A stretch of 64,000 nt of DNA from Phlebiopsis flavidoalba (lineage: Eukaryota; Basidiomycota; Agaricomycetes; Polyporales; Phanerochaetaceae): assembly GCA_035772785.1 (NCBI GenBank), contig JAOCPU010000008.1, positions 682,001 to 746,000 on the forward strand, written 5' to 3'. Below, in pieces: positions 23,192 to 33,797 of the stretch (position 1 is its first letter; the number at the start of each line of letters is the position of its first letter). The position numbers and the translations under genes are program-made. Below the pieces are notes generated by a model. The model was given only the letters and a program-made list of their open reading frames with translations, was not told where the DNA came from and ran no database searches.

Positions 23192-25540
23192 ATGGAGAGA
23201 CTCGGAAATATATCCAGATTCAAAGAACTCCTGCCCCTTCCTCCGCCCGCACGAAAGTCGACACACCCTCCGTACGACCTATGCACCAAGGCGTCGCCCC
23301 GCTACCCGTCGCTCTCTAAGCTCACCGTCAAGGCAACGGGCTGACCCCATCATGGGCCCCGCCCTCCAGATGCACGCTCCGGCCAGATTGTCGCGGGCTA
23401 CGCTCACGTCGCCGCCAACGCCGACGTGACTAAGCTTTCACCAGCACAAGGGTGTCGACCCCAATTCTGCCGACATCCAGAAGTGCCCCCCATGCGTCCT
23501 AAGGCTCTTGCTGCCGCCAGGTCCCCTCCCCGCGTACGTCCGGAGGAGCTGTCGAAGGCCAAGTCCAAGGCCCGACAAGGAGGCGTCTTCCAAGGCGTCC
23601 ACCTCCCAAGGCTGCCGCTGCTGGCTATGCCCACTTCCACGCGGCTCCTCGGAGACCGCTCGCACCGCGTACCCCCGGAGAGCGCAAAGAAGGTCCCCAC
23701 TCTGGGTGGCTTCGACTACGAGAAGTTCTACGTCGATGAGTTGAGAGAAGAAGCACATCAGGACGCGTCCTACCGCTACTTCAACAAACATCAACCGCAA
23801 GGCCGACAAGTTCCCCATTGCTCACACGGGCAATGTGCGGGACGAGGTGGAGGTGTGGTGCGCCAATGATTACCTTGGCCTGTTTACCTTCCCATGGGGT
23901 AACAACCCGCGTCGTACTGGAGACCATGCAGTGCGTTCTAATTTCTCTACACCGGTGTGCGCTTCGGACATTGACAGCTGTTGATTTTAGCCGCACTTGG
24001 ACACGTCACGGACACGGTGCCGGAGGGACGAGAAACATTGCCGGCTAACACTGGCATGAATCTGGCCCTCGCCAGGCAGAGAGGAGCTGTACCCAACTCC
24101 ACCCGAAAAGCCCGCACCGCACTCGTTTTCTCGTCATGCTACGTCGCCCAACGATGCCACGTTGAACTCCACATTGGGGTCCAAGCTCCCCGGCTGCATC
24201 TATTTCTCGACTCCTCCATGAAACACGCCTCCATGATTGTCGGCATGAAGCACTCTGGGGCCAAGCGAGTCATCTTCAAGCACAACGATTTGGAGGACTT
24301 GGAGGCAAAGCTTGCGCAATACCCCAAGGAGACGCCAAAGATTATTGCTTTCGAGAGGCGTCTATGCCAATGTGCCGGCACCATCGGCCCTATCCTCCGA
24401 AATTTGGACCTCGCGAACGCTACGTCGTGCGCTGACCTTCCTCGACGAGGTGCACGCCGTCGGTCTGTATGGACCTCACGGCGCGGGTGCCAGGTTGCTG
24501 AGCATCTCGACTGGGAGGCACAAAAGGCCAAAAGGCTGCTGGGATGAGCCCCGAGCCTATCAAGGGTTTCGGTCATGGATCGCGTTGACATCATCACTGG
24601 GGTAAGTTTAAACTATGACGTCCCTGCCGATCCTCCTTCTCAACTGCTTCTCCGCAGGAACTCTCGGTAAGGCTTACCGGTGCCATTGGTGGTTACATTC
24701 GCTGGCTCGACCGACATGGTCGACATGGTCAGGTCCTACGCATCCGGCTTCATCTTCACGACTTCGCTTCCCCCCACCAACACTAGGCCGGCGCCCGTGC
24801 CAGTATCTCCTAGCCAGCTCGAGTATCTCGGCGACCCGTCAGTTGAGCTCGCAAGTACGTTGACCTAACAACGTAGAGGAAAAAAGGAAGGGAAAAAACC
24901 ACCGTGACCTGAAGTGCGCGGCACGCATTTCGAGATCCTTGGACATACCCGTCATCCCCGGCCCCTCGCACATGTGTCCCAGTCCTCGTTGTGACCCGGC
25001 TACGTGACCAAGAAGGCGTCCGACATTCTCCTCAACACCGAGGCCAAACAGTCTACGTCTCCAGGCCATTGCAACTACCCCCACGGTCGCAAATCGTTGG
25101 CGAGGAGCGCCTTCGCTTCCACCGTCAATCCTGGTCAGGGAAACGTCGACAGAGATCTCCCGTCTCGCTACCGCGGTCGACAAGACATTCAAGGCTCTTC
25201 GACATCAAGCGCACCTCGGATTGGGAAGGGCTCTCTCGGTGGTCACGCTAAACGTTGGTATGCCCGAATGCAAAGGCCCCGTCGCGCCCATTGGGACAGA
25301 CGAGCAGGTTGGGTTGGCGGATAGCACGGCACCCAAAACGTTTGAAGGACAGAGTCAGCAAGCCGGGTGGTAAGATGATCGGGACTGTTCAGAAATCACC
25401 AGAGAGAAGTTTGACGACTTGCTGGGTCCTTACGTCGAGGCACCGACGCAGGCATCCCATCCTTGGGTGTTAAGCCTGCTGCCATTGACATTCCAGCATC
25501 TCCTCTCCTCGCTCCTACCCCCATTGCCTGCCTCTGCTGA
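23192..25540 (+). CDS. HEM1: 5-aminolevulinate synthase, mitochondrial (HEM1)
   Basis: The first enzyme of haem synthesis: it condenses glycine with succinyl-CoA in the matrix using PLP. The N-terminal targeting region carries three Cys-Pro haem-regulatory motifs: CPFL (23232-23243), CP-IMG (about 23341-23357, one base extra) and CPHA (about 23484-23497). The catalytic core starts with GGFDYEKFYVDEL (about 23707-23745) and DEVEVWCANDYLG (about 23838-23880). An intron follows near 23925-23990, then HGAGGTRNIAGNTG (about 24022-24060), SMIVGMKHSGAKRVIFKHND (about 24230-24290), TFLDEVHAVGLYGPHG (about 24438-24485) and DRVDIITG. An intron of about 55 bp (24602-24657) precedes TLGKAYGA-GGYIAG, whose PLP lysine codon is 24669-24671. 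The C-terminal domain includes LRFTVNPG-like sequence near 25110-25135 and LGPYVEA near 25420. The chosen stop (25538-25540) closes a plausible Pro/Ala-rich tail. At least eight frame breaks are present. Confidence 0.9.
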
Positions 25541-25999
25541 AGAGCGGTGCTTTTTGTGTAATAGTATTGGTATCGCTTTTTGGCTTTTGGACGTGCATTG
25601 TTGGTAGATTGTAAACAAAGGGAATTGACACGCTGCATCCTTACCAATCTGTTTGCCATCGCTAGTTGCTCGCGGAAAACAATATTGCGCGCAATGATTC
25701 AAGTGAGTCGTGCGCCCCAAACACTCGACGGACCCAGGGGACACGATGGCAAATACATACTCTCGAGATGTGGAAGGCAGGGACGAAGGCAGGCAAAATT
25801 TTTCCTCTAGGGGTGAGCCCGGAGTCCGGGCTTACGCGCTCACGTGATAGTCAGATGTTGTCTCTACGCGCGCGACCGTCTTCTCCCTCTCTCTCTAAGC
25901 TTTTCTCCCTGGACAATGTATGTTTGCGCAGGTTCGTATCCCCACTCGGGTCGTTCCGACGGGCAGGGGAAAGACCCTGCTCTTGTCAACTGACTAACG
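25541..25999. other. Spacer between HEM1 and the WD40 gene
   Basis: No gene recognised. A C/T-rich tract near 25875-25905 and a splice-like YAG close to 25930 suggest a promoter or leader for the plus-strand WD40 gene; its true start could lie in this interval. Confidence 0.35.
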
Positions 26000-27968
26000 A
26001 TGACCGCGAACCTTCCATACACAATTATCTCTCCCGCCACGACAGCGCTAAAAACGAGCATCCTGACCGTCGATCTCACAGTCCAAAAGCCAGACTCAAA
26101 GAAAGACCGGCTTCAAACCGTCCTCAAGTTGGGATTTCAAGTTGGTGGAAAGCGAGGCAGGCAGGAACAACAAGATAATTGATAGCGATGTCAGTTGAGG
26201 ACGACGAGATTAGCTTTTGCCTCCGTCATCACGCCCGACACGCACGAAGAGTTTACGAACCACTTACATAGGATGAGACACGCCATGAGGGCAGGAACCC
26301 TCGTCCTCCAAGCTACACCAACGTGAATACGCGCGAAGAAGGTTCAAAGTCATATCACCATTCTTATGCTGCTCAAGTTACCCACCCAATCGTAATAAAT
26401 TCCAAATCCGTTCGTCTTCTTCCAAACCAAAGAACTGACGTCTTCAAATGCTCACTCCCATACCCGACGGCGGCACTAATATGAGCCCCACCCGTACGCG
26501 TAGCAGCCGATACTCGAATCAGCACCAAGGGCCCGGGGAGAGAAACCTTCTCTAGCCGTCTCCACTGAAACAGGGTGCGGTGCACGTCCATGACACGTCA
26601 AGGCGGAAATGAATGGGATGTCCGGTACGTTATACAAACACGTACCAACACTCAAAACTCAGACCTAAACTGCGGGCACAGAGACCTCCACGATAGTTAC
26701 ATTTCAACCTCAACACAATGGCATCTTCGACGTATCACTAGTCTAGGATACCCCATCAGAAACAGGCACACTCGGGCCGACACGTGCAGCTGGCGACCAA
26801 ACTGTTCGGAATATCCCAGCTCGCGTCCCGACGGGGCGAAAGCTGCACTCCTCACTGCGTACACTCGCCGTACCACAATAGCAACAGTCAAGTGCGTTGC
26901 CTGGGATTCATCACGAGACGGCGATGTCTGTGTTCTGGCAGGGTCGGGACACGGTTATGATCTGTTTTTGTGGGACCTCCGGGATCCTGCCCGGTCAGAT
27001 CGAAACGCGGGTAAAACTCAGTACTTCTGGTGCTCGAAGGCACACGATACAGGGCAAATCCACGTTCAGGCGATGAAAGCTTGGCACGGACACAACCGGG
27101 CGAGCGGCGTAGACGAGTCAAATCGATGTTTTTTTTTCGCGGAGGTCGGATAGTATGGGTTGATAAGTGGAGGGTCGTATGACGGGTATTTCTCGTGCCT
27201 GGCCTTCACTTCGCTGTTCACGAACTCATTGCTTTTAGTATATTGCACGTCAATATAGGACCTTCGATACATCGACAACAGACCGCGAAAAATCACGCTC
27301 GCAGTAAGACCTTGGCTGGGTTGAGGCGATATCACAGCCCTCCCATATTTCCAGCGTCGATCCGACCGACGCACAACGGCATCACGTCGTCGCAAAGCCG
27401 GGGATAAAAAATTTCTTCCCCCAAAAACAACACACCCAGCCTTACCCAGGGCTCCGGGACCTTCTTCGCGGTCTGATATATCGCCCTCGCCAACGATTCA
27501 CGACCGTGCACACATACGATCTCGCTTCTCGTCGAGCCTCTGTCAGGGCACTCAGACGACCCAAGCGCAGATCCATGGTCGTGTGATGCGCACCACAATA
27601 TGCGTACGAACTCATTCTACGTGCGTGTTGCGCCCTCGCCCTGCGGTCGGTGGCTTGCAAGCGGAGGAGCAGCAAATGGAGAGCGTTTACTTGTTCGATG
27701 TGTCCTCCAGTGTGAGGGAGAGGATATCCTAGCAAGATGCGGCGGTGATTACTATGGCGAGCTGGCTGAGAGGTGTTGAGTTACACGGACAGAGATAGGG
27801 AGGTGGGTGCGATCGACTGGGCTGAGGCATGTTGGCGACATGTGCCGACTGAGACGGTACCGTCAGGGTGTGGCGGCCAGACCTGGAAATTTCCCAGGCA
27901 GTGTCGAAGTGAACCGGAGGACTGAAGTGGAGTTGGATAGTGTTGGGCCGTTCGGACTGTCACACTAA
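26000..27968 (+). CDS. WD40-repeat protein, CDT2/DTL-like (CRL4 ubiquitin ligase adaptor candidate)
   Basis: WD40 signatures in order: a segment reading LLAVSTE-QGAVHVHDTSRRKEWDV (about 26553-26625, frame-broken); a damaged repeat around 26700-26830; VKCVAWDSSRDGDV then SGHGYDLFLWDLRD (about 26890-26985); SPCGRWLASGGA followed by YLFDVSSSV (about 27635-27710); and a final repeat EVGAIDWAEG-MLATCADDGTVRVWRPDLE (about 27800-27890, needing several single-base corrections). Order and wording resemble CDT2, which recruits substrates to CUL4-DDB1 during S phase. The closing repeat is followed by a short acidic tail. The N-terminal 500 bases include FASVITPDTHEEF near 26220-26260 but show no known domain. 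Start and stop are approximate. A different nuclear WD40 protein cannot be excluded. Confidence 0.5.
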
Positions 27969-28186
27969 TATCTACAAGTAGTGCCAATGTAACGCATAAT
28001 GTACCTGGATTTCTTGCAAACTTCCCAGGTCAGTCCCGGGAGGGAGAGCACGTAAGTAAAGCAATGATTATAGTGTGATGTACAAACGGGTGTATGTTAT
28101 ATAGAAAAGGAGAAAGTGTCCCGGTCTCCAAATACGTAGTGGAATGGCTGCAGAGGTCGATGGCGTATGAACTCTAGGGTCGCAAC

Positions 28187-29118
28187 CTACTTCTTTTGGA
28201 TCGCGTTGACAAGCCTAGTACCGTTCATCACAGTGAGGGTATCAAGGATAGTCAGTAAGTACGCACCAGTCAAGGCCGTCTTCCAATCACTTCTCCCTTC
28301 GTACGCACAGCTTCCGCGGACACTCCACTTCTCTTCCCTTCCTCACCACCGGCCAGCCCAAGCTGTTCACTAATTTCCTCGGGAGGACGCAAAGATCCTT
28401 CGACGTCTTGCTTGTTACAGAAGACAAGTAGAGGTACGCCGTTGAGTTCGTCTTCGGACAGCATGGTGAGGAGCTCGGAACGAGACTGGGTAGCCATACG
28501 ATCGCGGTCTGAAGAGTCGATCACGTATATGATGGCAGATGTGTTTTGGGAAGTAGCAACGCCAATATGGGCCTATGGTAAGAGTGTTAGGAAGAGCTGG
28601 GAGAGAATGTACATGAGGAAGGGTAACAGGATACTGATTGCCCACCGAGGTCCCATACTTGAAACTTGATGTTTTTGTACTGAAAAATTCGTTTAAGTAT
28701 GCCTGGTACCATCCCCACTATTCGTGGCCAACGTACTTCAACAGTTTCAACGTTAAACCCGATTGCTGGGAGACGAAGGGCAAGGATGAGTCATCAATCG
28801 ACCACGTCACACGAGTTGCGCGAACACATACTCGGTATCGTAGAGACGACTTCACCAATCTAGCAAAACATACATTCAGCCTCTCCAGTGCAAAGTGCCG
28901 TGAATTACCACGACGTAATCGTCACACGCACCTGTAAACGGTACAAGATGGTCGTCTGTCATAAACATCCGAATGCGTTAAGTAACATAGCGACGAGTTA
29001 TTGCATTCATGTTGCACACCTTGCCAGCGGAGTCGAGTCCGAGCATCAGTATCCGGACGTCCTTGTCCTTGCTCCACCATGCGAGCGAGCTGAATAATGA
29101 GGAGAACGAGAGACCCAT
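28187..29118 (-). CDS. ARL1: ARL1-type small GTPase (Golgi)
   Basis: An ARF-like GTPase that recruits GRIP-domain golgins to the trans-Golgi. The start ATG (29116-29118) gives MGLSFSSLFSSLAWWSKDKD, with Gly2 for myristoylation. The P-loop LMLGLDSAGK lies at about 29030-29060, then an intron. Next are TTILYRLQ (about 28930-28955), IGEVVSTIP, and IGFNVETV at about 28745-28770 after further introns. The switch region is WDLGG followed by IRPYWRCYFP (about 28560-28640). YVIDSSDRDRM follows (about 28495-28530), and the guanine-specificity motif NKQD is at about 28400-28411. The C-terminus GLDW is split by a 51-bp intron and ends LVNAIQKK with TAG at 28187-28189. The order of short exons is clear, and length fits the 180-residue family. 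Confidence 0.9.
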
Positions 29119-29472
29119 GACGCCGACTCTAGTGGTCGTTACGAATGAGGCTCGCAGAAGAGCTACTATAAAGAGGGGTGAAAAGAGCTCCAGTGAAGGT
29201 AAAAAGACGAGCTGGCAAGGGGAAAGGTGAGCGAGCAAGTGCAAAGTAGTAAAAGTACCGACGGCGTGGTTTACACGCATGCGGGAAACCCTGATCGCAG
29301 TCACCACCTCACGCTCCCGTGTCGATCACACTCGCGGCAAAGTCGGTGCCCTGAAAATTTCGTTGTTGCTGATCGTTGTGTTTTAAAGTGTATTCTCACC
29401 CTCCCCGCCGAAGGACGACATTCTGTCTGCTCGACTTCCTACTTTGCTTCTTCTGGTCTACTAAAAAGGAAG
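29119..29472. promoter_or_regulatory. Divergent promoter between ARL1 and the WKF-domain gene
   Basis: 354 bp separate the two oppositely directed start codons. Short A-rich and T/C-rich patches are present; no specific motif was identified. Both genes are expected to be housekeeping, so shared chromatin opening is plausible. Confidence 0.4.
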
Positions 29473-30906
29473 ATGGGGAAGCCGACGAAAAGTGATTACG
29501 GACGAGTCGGCACAAAAGAAGAAGCGTTCAAAGCTTCAGGACATACACGCCGAACCGTCAGAGACCACAGTGCCCGGCGCACAGGACGAGGGTAGTGTTG
29601 AGCCGGAAACCACTGAGAAGCAAAAATCTAAGAAGAAGAAGAAGAAGGTTAAGGAGGATGGCAAAAGATTGTAGAGCACACAACCGGATGATGTTGAGCC
29701 GAAGAGAGAGAAGAAGAGAAAGAGGAAGGCGATGGGACGAGGCGGAGAAGGGCAGAACAAAGGGAGGAGCCCCCGTTGCAGGCTCATCTCACATATTGAC
29801 GGAATTGGCAACAACATGGTCGACGATGCCCGCGACAAGGAGGGCCGCAAAAGAATAAACGTAAGGAGAGCGTGAAAACGGATACATAAATGAACACCGA
29901 TGAATCTGCGACTGTTCACTTCGGCTGCGAAATATCGATGAAGGGCGACGTCGACACGTACGAGGAAGAAGAAGTGGAAATAAGACCGCCACGATGCCGC
30001 TGCCGCAGCCTCGTCGTAGAGAGCGATGACGGTCACAAGAGCAAAAAACGCAAGGATAGGAAACGCGAAAGACTGGCCCCTGACGCATTCTCCCGAGAAG
30101 ATGATAGCTCGCGAACCAACAAGAAAAAGAAACGGCGCAAGGAAAGCAAGTCAGGTTTACCTCAGATCCTGAAACGGACGATACACTTTTCGGTACCAAG
30201 ACCAAGCTAAGAAAGGTCTGTGAATCACGAGTTCATGCACCAGTGATGATAATACTGAATTATTTCCACACGTACATAGCAACTGTCCATATGCGTACCT
30301 CCAAGTAGAAAGAGCTCCTACGCGAGTTGGAAGTTCAACAAGGCTTTACCCCCCCCCCTCCGGCAAAACTGGCTTCCTGCGCTAACGTAACCCTGGTCGG
30401 CTATGAAGCGGCGAGTCTTAACTTATTAGCTCCAGAACTTGTCGGCTAACCTACACATCGAGGTCATGATCAGATAGCCTGACGCACATATTCCGCTAAC
30501 GAATGGATTATCTAGACGGGAGTGCAACCTCCTACGGTGGTGTGCGAGAGGTACTCGTTGATATTTTTGATTCATGACAACCCAAGCTGAACTCCCGACA
30601 GACACTCATAAAAACCTGTCGAGACATCATCGCTACAAAGGGAGCCAATGATTCAAAACCAGCGGAAACAGAGCCCGAGGAGATTGCGCGACACAACGAA
30701 ACCTCGGTCAAATTGCAGTGTTCCCAGAAGCCCACAGACAAGCGAGTGAAGGGGCTGCGACCCTTGCGATGAAGCAGAAACGCGCGCAAGGTCTTCTTGA
30801 GGTCTTACTCACCCATCATAGTACTGGTCGGGTTCACATCATAATCTCTACCGTGAGTCCTATCCATATGCAACAAAGCAACAGCCTTCTCTCCGTCGTC
30901 CGTTAG
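29473..30906 (+). CDS. Lysine-rich nucleolar-type protein with WKF domain (C7orf50/DUF2373-like)
   Basis: A poorly characterised eukaryotic family; relatives are nucleolar and suspected to act in rRNA processing. The start ATG 29473 opens MGKPTK, then a long Lys/Glu-rich region (about 29500-30170) with repeated KKKKK and RERRR runs and charged stretches in several frames. The WKF signature SSYASWKFNKA is at about 30310-30345, directly before a C-run at 30349-30359, then RQNWL. A later segment GGVREVLVDI (about 30537-30568) and LIKTCRDIIA (about 30606-30640) match the end of the WKF domain, and a KQKRAQGLLEVL tail lies near 30773-30812. The stop is approximate: either just after that tail or at 30904-30906. 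It ends convergently with LYS12, about 145 bp apart. Confidence 0.6.
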
Positions 30907-31050
30907 CCCATATATCTTAACATGGCGCAATATCATTCAGTAAGAATGGAGAAATGAGCTTTGCTATGTATTTTGACGTCATACCACTCCCTTCCACCAG
31001 GCCAAGCAATCATTGCACATAACCCTGCCATTGGCAGACTGGGCATTGTT

Positions 31051-32627
31051 TTATATTCTCTTGACAGCACCACTGAGGCAACAACCTCGTCGGTCTTGCT
31101 CTTGCCACCGAGGTCAGGTGTCAAATGACTGTCCCTACCCTCACGACGACTGCGTCCACCGCCTTAGTCGACTCTGTCGGCCAGGGCCAATATATCCAAG
31201 GTGGCGGAGCCATGAAGAGCGAGCAGACCGAATAGACGCAATAGGGTTGGCAATAGCCCTTGCCCTCGATGTCGGGTCCCGCGGAGCCATGCACTGGCTC
31301 GACCATAACAAAGTTTGTCGCCCCGCATTGACAGAGCCGGCACTATGACCGAAGCGAACCAACGAGGGCGGCGTGCAGCGTCATACAGAATAGTCACCGT
31401 ACAAGTTCGGCCGGCCAATCCATGACGTCGTATGAATCTGAGGCTCTACCGGAAGAGGCTATGATGCCGTCACATCTTCACTCGGTCTAAATGTCGAAGG
31501 TATAAAAGACGTACCGTTAGTATGACAGCACTATCAAGGCGAGCTGCTCGGCGACCTCGACATCGTCGAATTTTGCCCGCGTTCAGACGGGGCACGGAAC
31601 GAACAGTCTCACGGAGTCAAGAGAGACCGTCTGTGACGCTGAGAACGTGTTGGACTTGTGTGATAGGAATTCGTCCAACGTGCATGGGAAAGGAATAGTC
31701 AGTCAGATTTTCTATACATAATATACCGAGAAGTGCTACAAGCACGCTGACGCGTTGCGGGTGTCCTAGGCACCGCAGGCAATGGTGCGTAAAGCCATTC
31801 GTTAACTTATCCAGCTCTATGATGACGCGCGCACTGCTTCCGTAATGACTAGGGGCGCGTCGACGGCGGTCTCCATCGGGATCGCGTCCTCGTGTCTCTG
31901 TTCGGCGGTCCCATTTCACTCCTGCTTTAATATATCTAACGCGACCGGATTTGGTTTGAATGTTGATCAAAAGTCGTGGTCATACAGAGAACGGGACGCA
32001 CCAACCAGAACATTCTGTGTTTTCGCGGACACACAATCCATGTACAACTATAGGCTTCTCATCAGGGTTAGGCGCAACCTACAAGTGTGAGCATGTCAGC
32101 CAGCTGAATAGAGATTAGCAGCCCTGCAATCGTATTCGTACAGACAGAACTTGGCCGCGGAGGTTTGCTTGCGTAAATGTCCAGTTTTTTGCGAAGAGCA
32201 ACAATGGGCCGAGGGAGTATCCAGTCACCCGACGGGAAGGAGAGCTGAATGCACTGTCAATGTCAGTATGCTCTCAGCTGCAATCCTTGAGCCCACCTGA
32301 CTGCGCCGAAGAGTGCACAATCACTCTCTTTCAGAGCCCTATAAACTTCATTAGGCAGGCGTTAATAATAAATTGGATCTTTCAAAGCTTACTCAACAGT
32401 CTCCTCTGGTAATGCGGTTCCTGTCCCGCTGGAAGAGCTCGAAACCCGCAAGCAGGTCCACGAACTCTGGTTTGGGAATGTCCGACCACAAGTGCCTCGA
32501 TTGCCTGACGAGCAGCAGGAATGACCTCCCGACCAATGCCATCCGCAGGAACGAGACCAATTTGAGGGAGGAGCGGGCTGCGGTCGCTGTGCTCAGCGCA
32601 CGGACCGCAGAGGAGTCGGGAAGCCAT
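31051..32627 (-). CDS. LYS12: Homoisocitrate dehydrogenase, mitochondrial (LYS12)
   Basis: The NAD-dependent beta-decarboxylating dehydrogenase of the fungal alpha-aminoadipate route to lysine. The ATG (32625-32627) has a strong CCACCAATGG context. The next 70 bases read as a Ser/Ala/Arg-rich presequence in a neighbouring frame (ALSTATAARSSLK), then IGLVPADGIGREVIPAARQA (about 32480-32545). Next is DIPKPEFVDLLAGFELFQR (about 32430-32490), with the lysine-family signature region damaged. QHVLSVTDGL lies at about 31617-31650, NLYGD plus the following Asp-rich segment near 31390-31425, GEPVHGSA-PDIEGKGIANP at about 31250-31310, and LTPDLGGKSKTDEVVASVL at about 31060-31115. The 31700-32300 middle is heavily frame-broken, and residues there cannot be trusted. 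The end is placed at a TAA (31051-31053). Confidence 0.8.
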
Positions 32628-32740
32628 TGGTGGCGGAAATGTAGGGCGTGGAAACGCGGAAGTGTGCAGGATGAGTCCAATGACTCGCGCGGCGCGGCTT
32701 AAATAGTCCTCAGTAACAATGTGCGAGTCTCGTAACGTGA

Positions 32741-32836
32741 GGCGAGATGGCCGAGCGGTCTAAGGCGCTAGTTTCAGGCTCTCATGAAGCAAGTTACTAG
32801 TCAGAAATGGCGTGGGTTCGAATCCCACTCTCGTCA
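32741..32836 (+). tRNA. tRNA-Leu (anticodon CAG) with a short intron
   Basis: The acceptor stem GGCGAGA (32741-32747) pairs with TCTCGTC (32829-32835, one G-U), and the discriminator A is 32836. The D-arm GCC...GGC contains the A-box-like GGCCGAGCGGTCTAA. The anticodon stem CTAGT/ACTAG encloses loop bases TTCAGG, giving CAG, followed by an intron of about 16 bases at the usual position after base 37. The long variable arm of a class II tRNA follows, and the T-arm GTGGG-TTCGAAT-CCCAC is perfect. It is followed by a second tRNA-like 3' half and a T-run at 32871-32877. Confidence 0.8.
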
Positions 32837-32868
32837 GAGGAGCGGGTTCAATTCCCGTACTCGCCTAC
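32837..32868 (+). repeat. Extra tRNA 3' half (second T-arm and acceptor strand) after tRNA-Leu
   Basis: GCGGG-TTCAATT-CCCGT forms a second near-perfect T-arm, directly followed by ACTCGCC. That segment can pair with six of the seven bases of the upstream acceptor strand GGCGAGA. The same piece follows the related unit at 18260-18405. It looks like a fused or duplicated tRNA 3' end. Confidence 0.6.
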
Positions 32869-32908
32869 CGTTTTTTTGTAGTTTTTATTTCCTTCAAGCC
32901 TTCGAATT

Positions 32909-33013
32909 AAGGCTCCAACTGTTTAGTTTATGTTTACGAAAATTTTGTAAATAAACAGTAAATAGTTATATAAACTGTTTATAAACTGTTTATAGACAGT
33001 AAACTAAACAGTG
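32909..33013. repeat. AT-rich foldback repeat, left copy
   Basis: An AT-rich block in which AACTGTTTAGTTTA (32917-32930) faces its near-complement TAAACTAAACAGTG (33000-33013). Between them lie repeated TATAAACTGTTTATA-type words. Its outer edge AAGGCTCCAACTGTTT is matched in inverted orientation at 33782-33797, so it is one end of an element of about 0.9 kb. Confidence 0.65.
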
Positions 33014-33671
33014 TACACTGTTTCTACAAGATGTTGGACCTCCAGCGGAACTACAGAGAATATCTATGGATCATGTATGAAAATCTACGGCAGTTTGAAA
33101 CATTCATCCGTTGTACCCGAGGCAAACGACGAGGCTGAGCCAGGGCTGAGCAACAACCCGCGCAGCCTGGCTCTAAGCGCTAAGCACTAAGTACTTTGGC
33201 GCCGATTAGCGCGACAGGGTTTACGGGACGTCGAGTTCGAGCAAAGTCAGTACAAGAAATAGCACATGATTTCATACCTCCACAGGTCTGTGACAAGCTC
33301 GATGTCCTGCTTAGAGGCATGAAACGGCTCCTGGCAAACTGGCAGCCTGCCAGTGCAGGAATGTCAGGACTTCTCGATGTTCTGACCTACAGGCTTGCAC
33401 ACGAGTGCCGGTGAGCAAAAGGTCTCACTGAGACACCTAGAAGCTTCATACTTCACTCTTATTGTTGCTTGAACCACGCGAAAGTACTTTTTGCAAGGCG
33501 TGCATGAACAGTTCCGCCTCCCTGTCTTGTTATGGCGACTAGACGCCCGACCGACGTGCGCCTCGACCTGGCCGTGACCGTCATTTGGTGTCGAGTCAAA
33601 TGCCTCCAGCTGGAGAATGCGGTCTCAGATGAGCAGTTTGGTGCTCTAGAACTTCCAATAATAATACATAA
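33014..33671. mobile_element. Interior of the inverted-repeat-bounded element
   Basis: About 660 bp lie between the two foldback repeats. Short plus-strand frames at about 33219-33414 (no ATG, includes RVRAKSVQEIAHDFIPPQV) and from an ATG at 33533 could be coding remnants, but no family is recognised. The interior is richer in GC than the repeat ends. The assignment to a mobile element rests only on the bounding repeats. Confidence 0.4.
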
Positions 33672-33797
33672 AAACCGTTTAGTTTACTGTTTATAAATAG
33701 TTTACGCCAATTTACGGCCATTTTTCGTAAATAAACATAAACATAAACAGTTTAAAACAGTTTATAGACGGTAAATAAACCAAACAGTTGAAGCCTT
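33672..33797. repeat. AT-rich foldback repeat, right copy
   Basis: CCGTTTAGTTTAC (33675-33687) faces GTAAATAAACCAAACAGTT (33771-33789), with direct repeats of ATAAAC in between. Its outer edge, read on the minus strand, is AAGGCTTCAACTGTTTG, almost the same as the left copy's start. Together the copies bound 32909-33797. No transposase is recognisable between them, so a MITE-like or foldback element is the likeliest reading. Confidence 0.6.

Noticed and set aside
29536..30205. Minus-strand frames rich in Phe/Leu opposite the Lys-rich WKF gene
   Set aside because: They are the expected complement of AAG/GAA-rich coding sequence and give an artificial hydrophobic protein.
32909..33797. CRISPR-like array from the repeated GTTTA/TAAAC words
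   Set aside because: The repeats are inverted and irregular, have no spacers of constant length, and the genome is eukaryotic.
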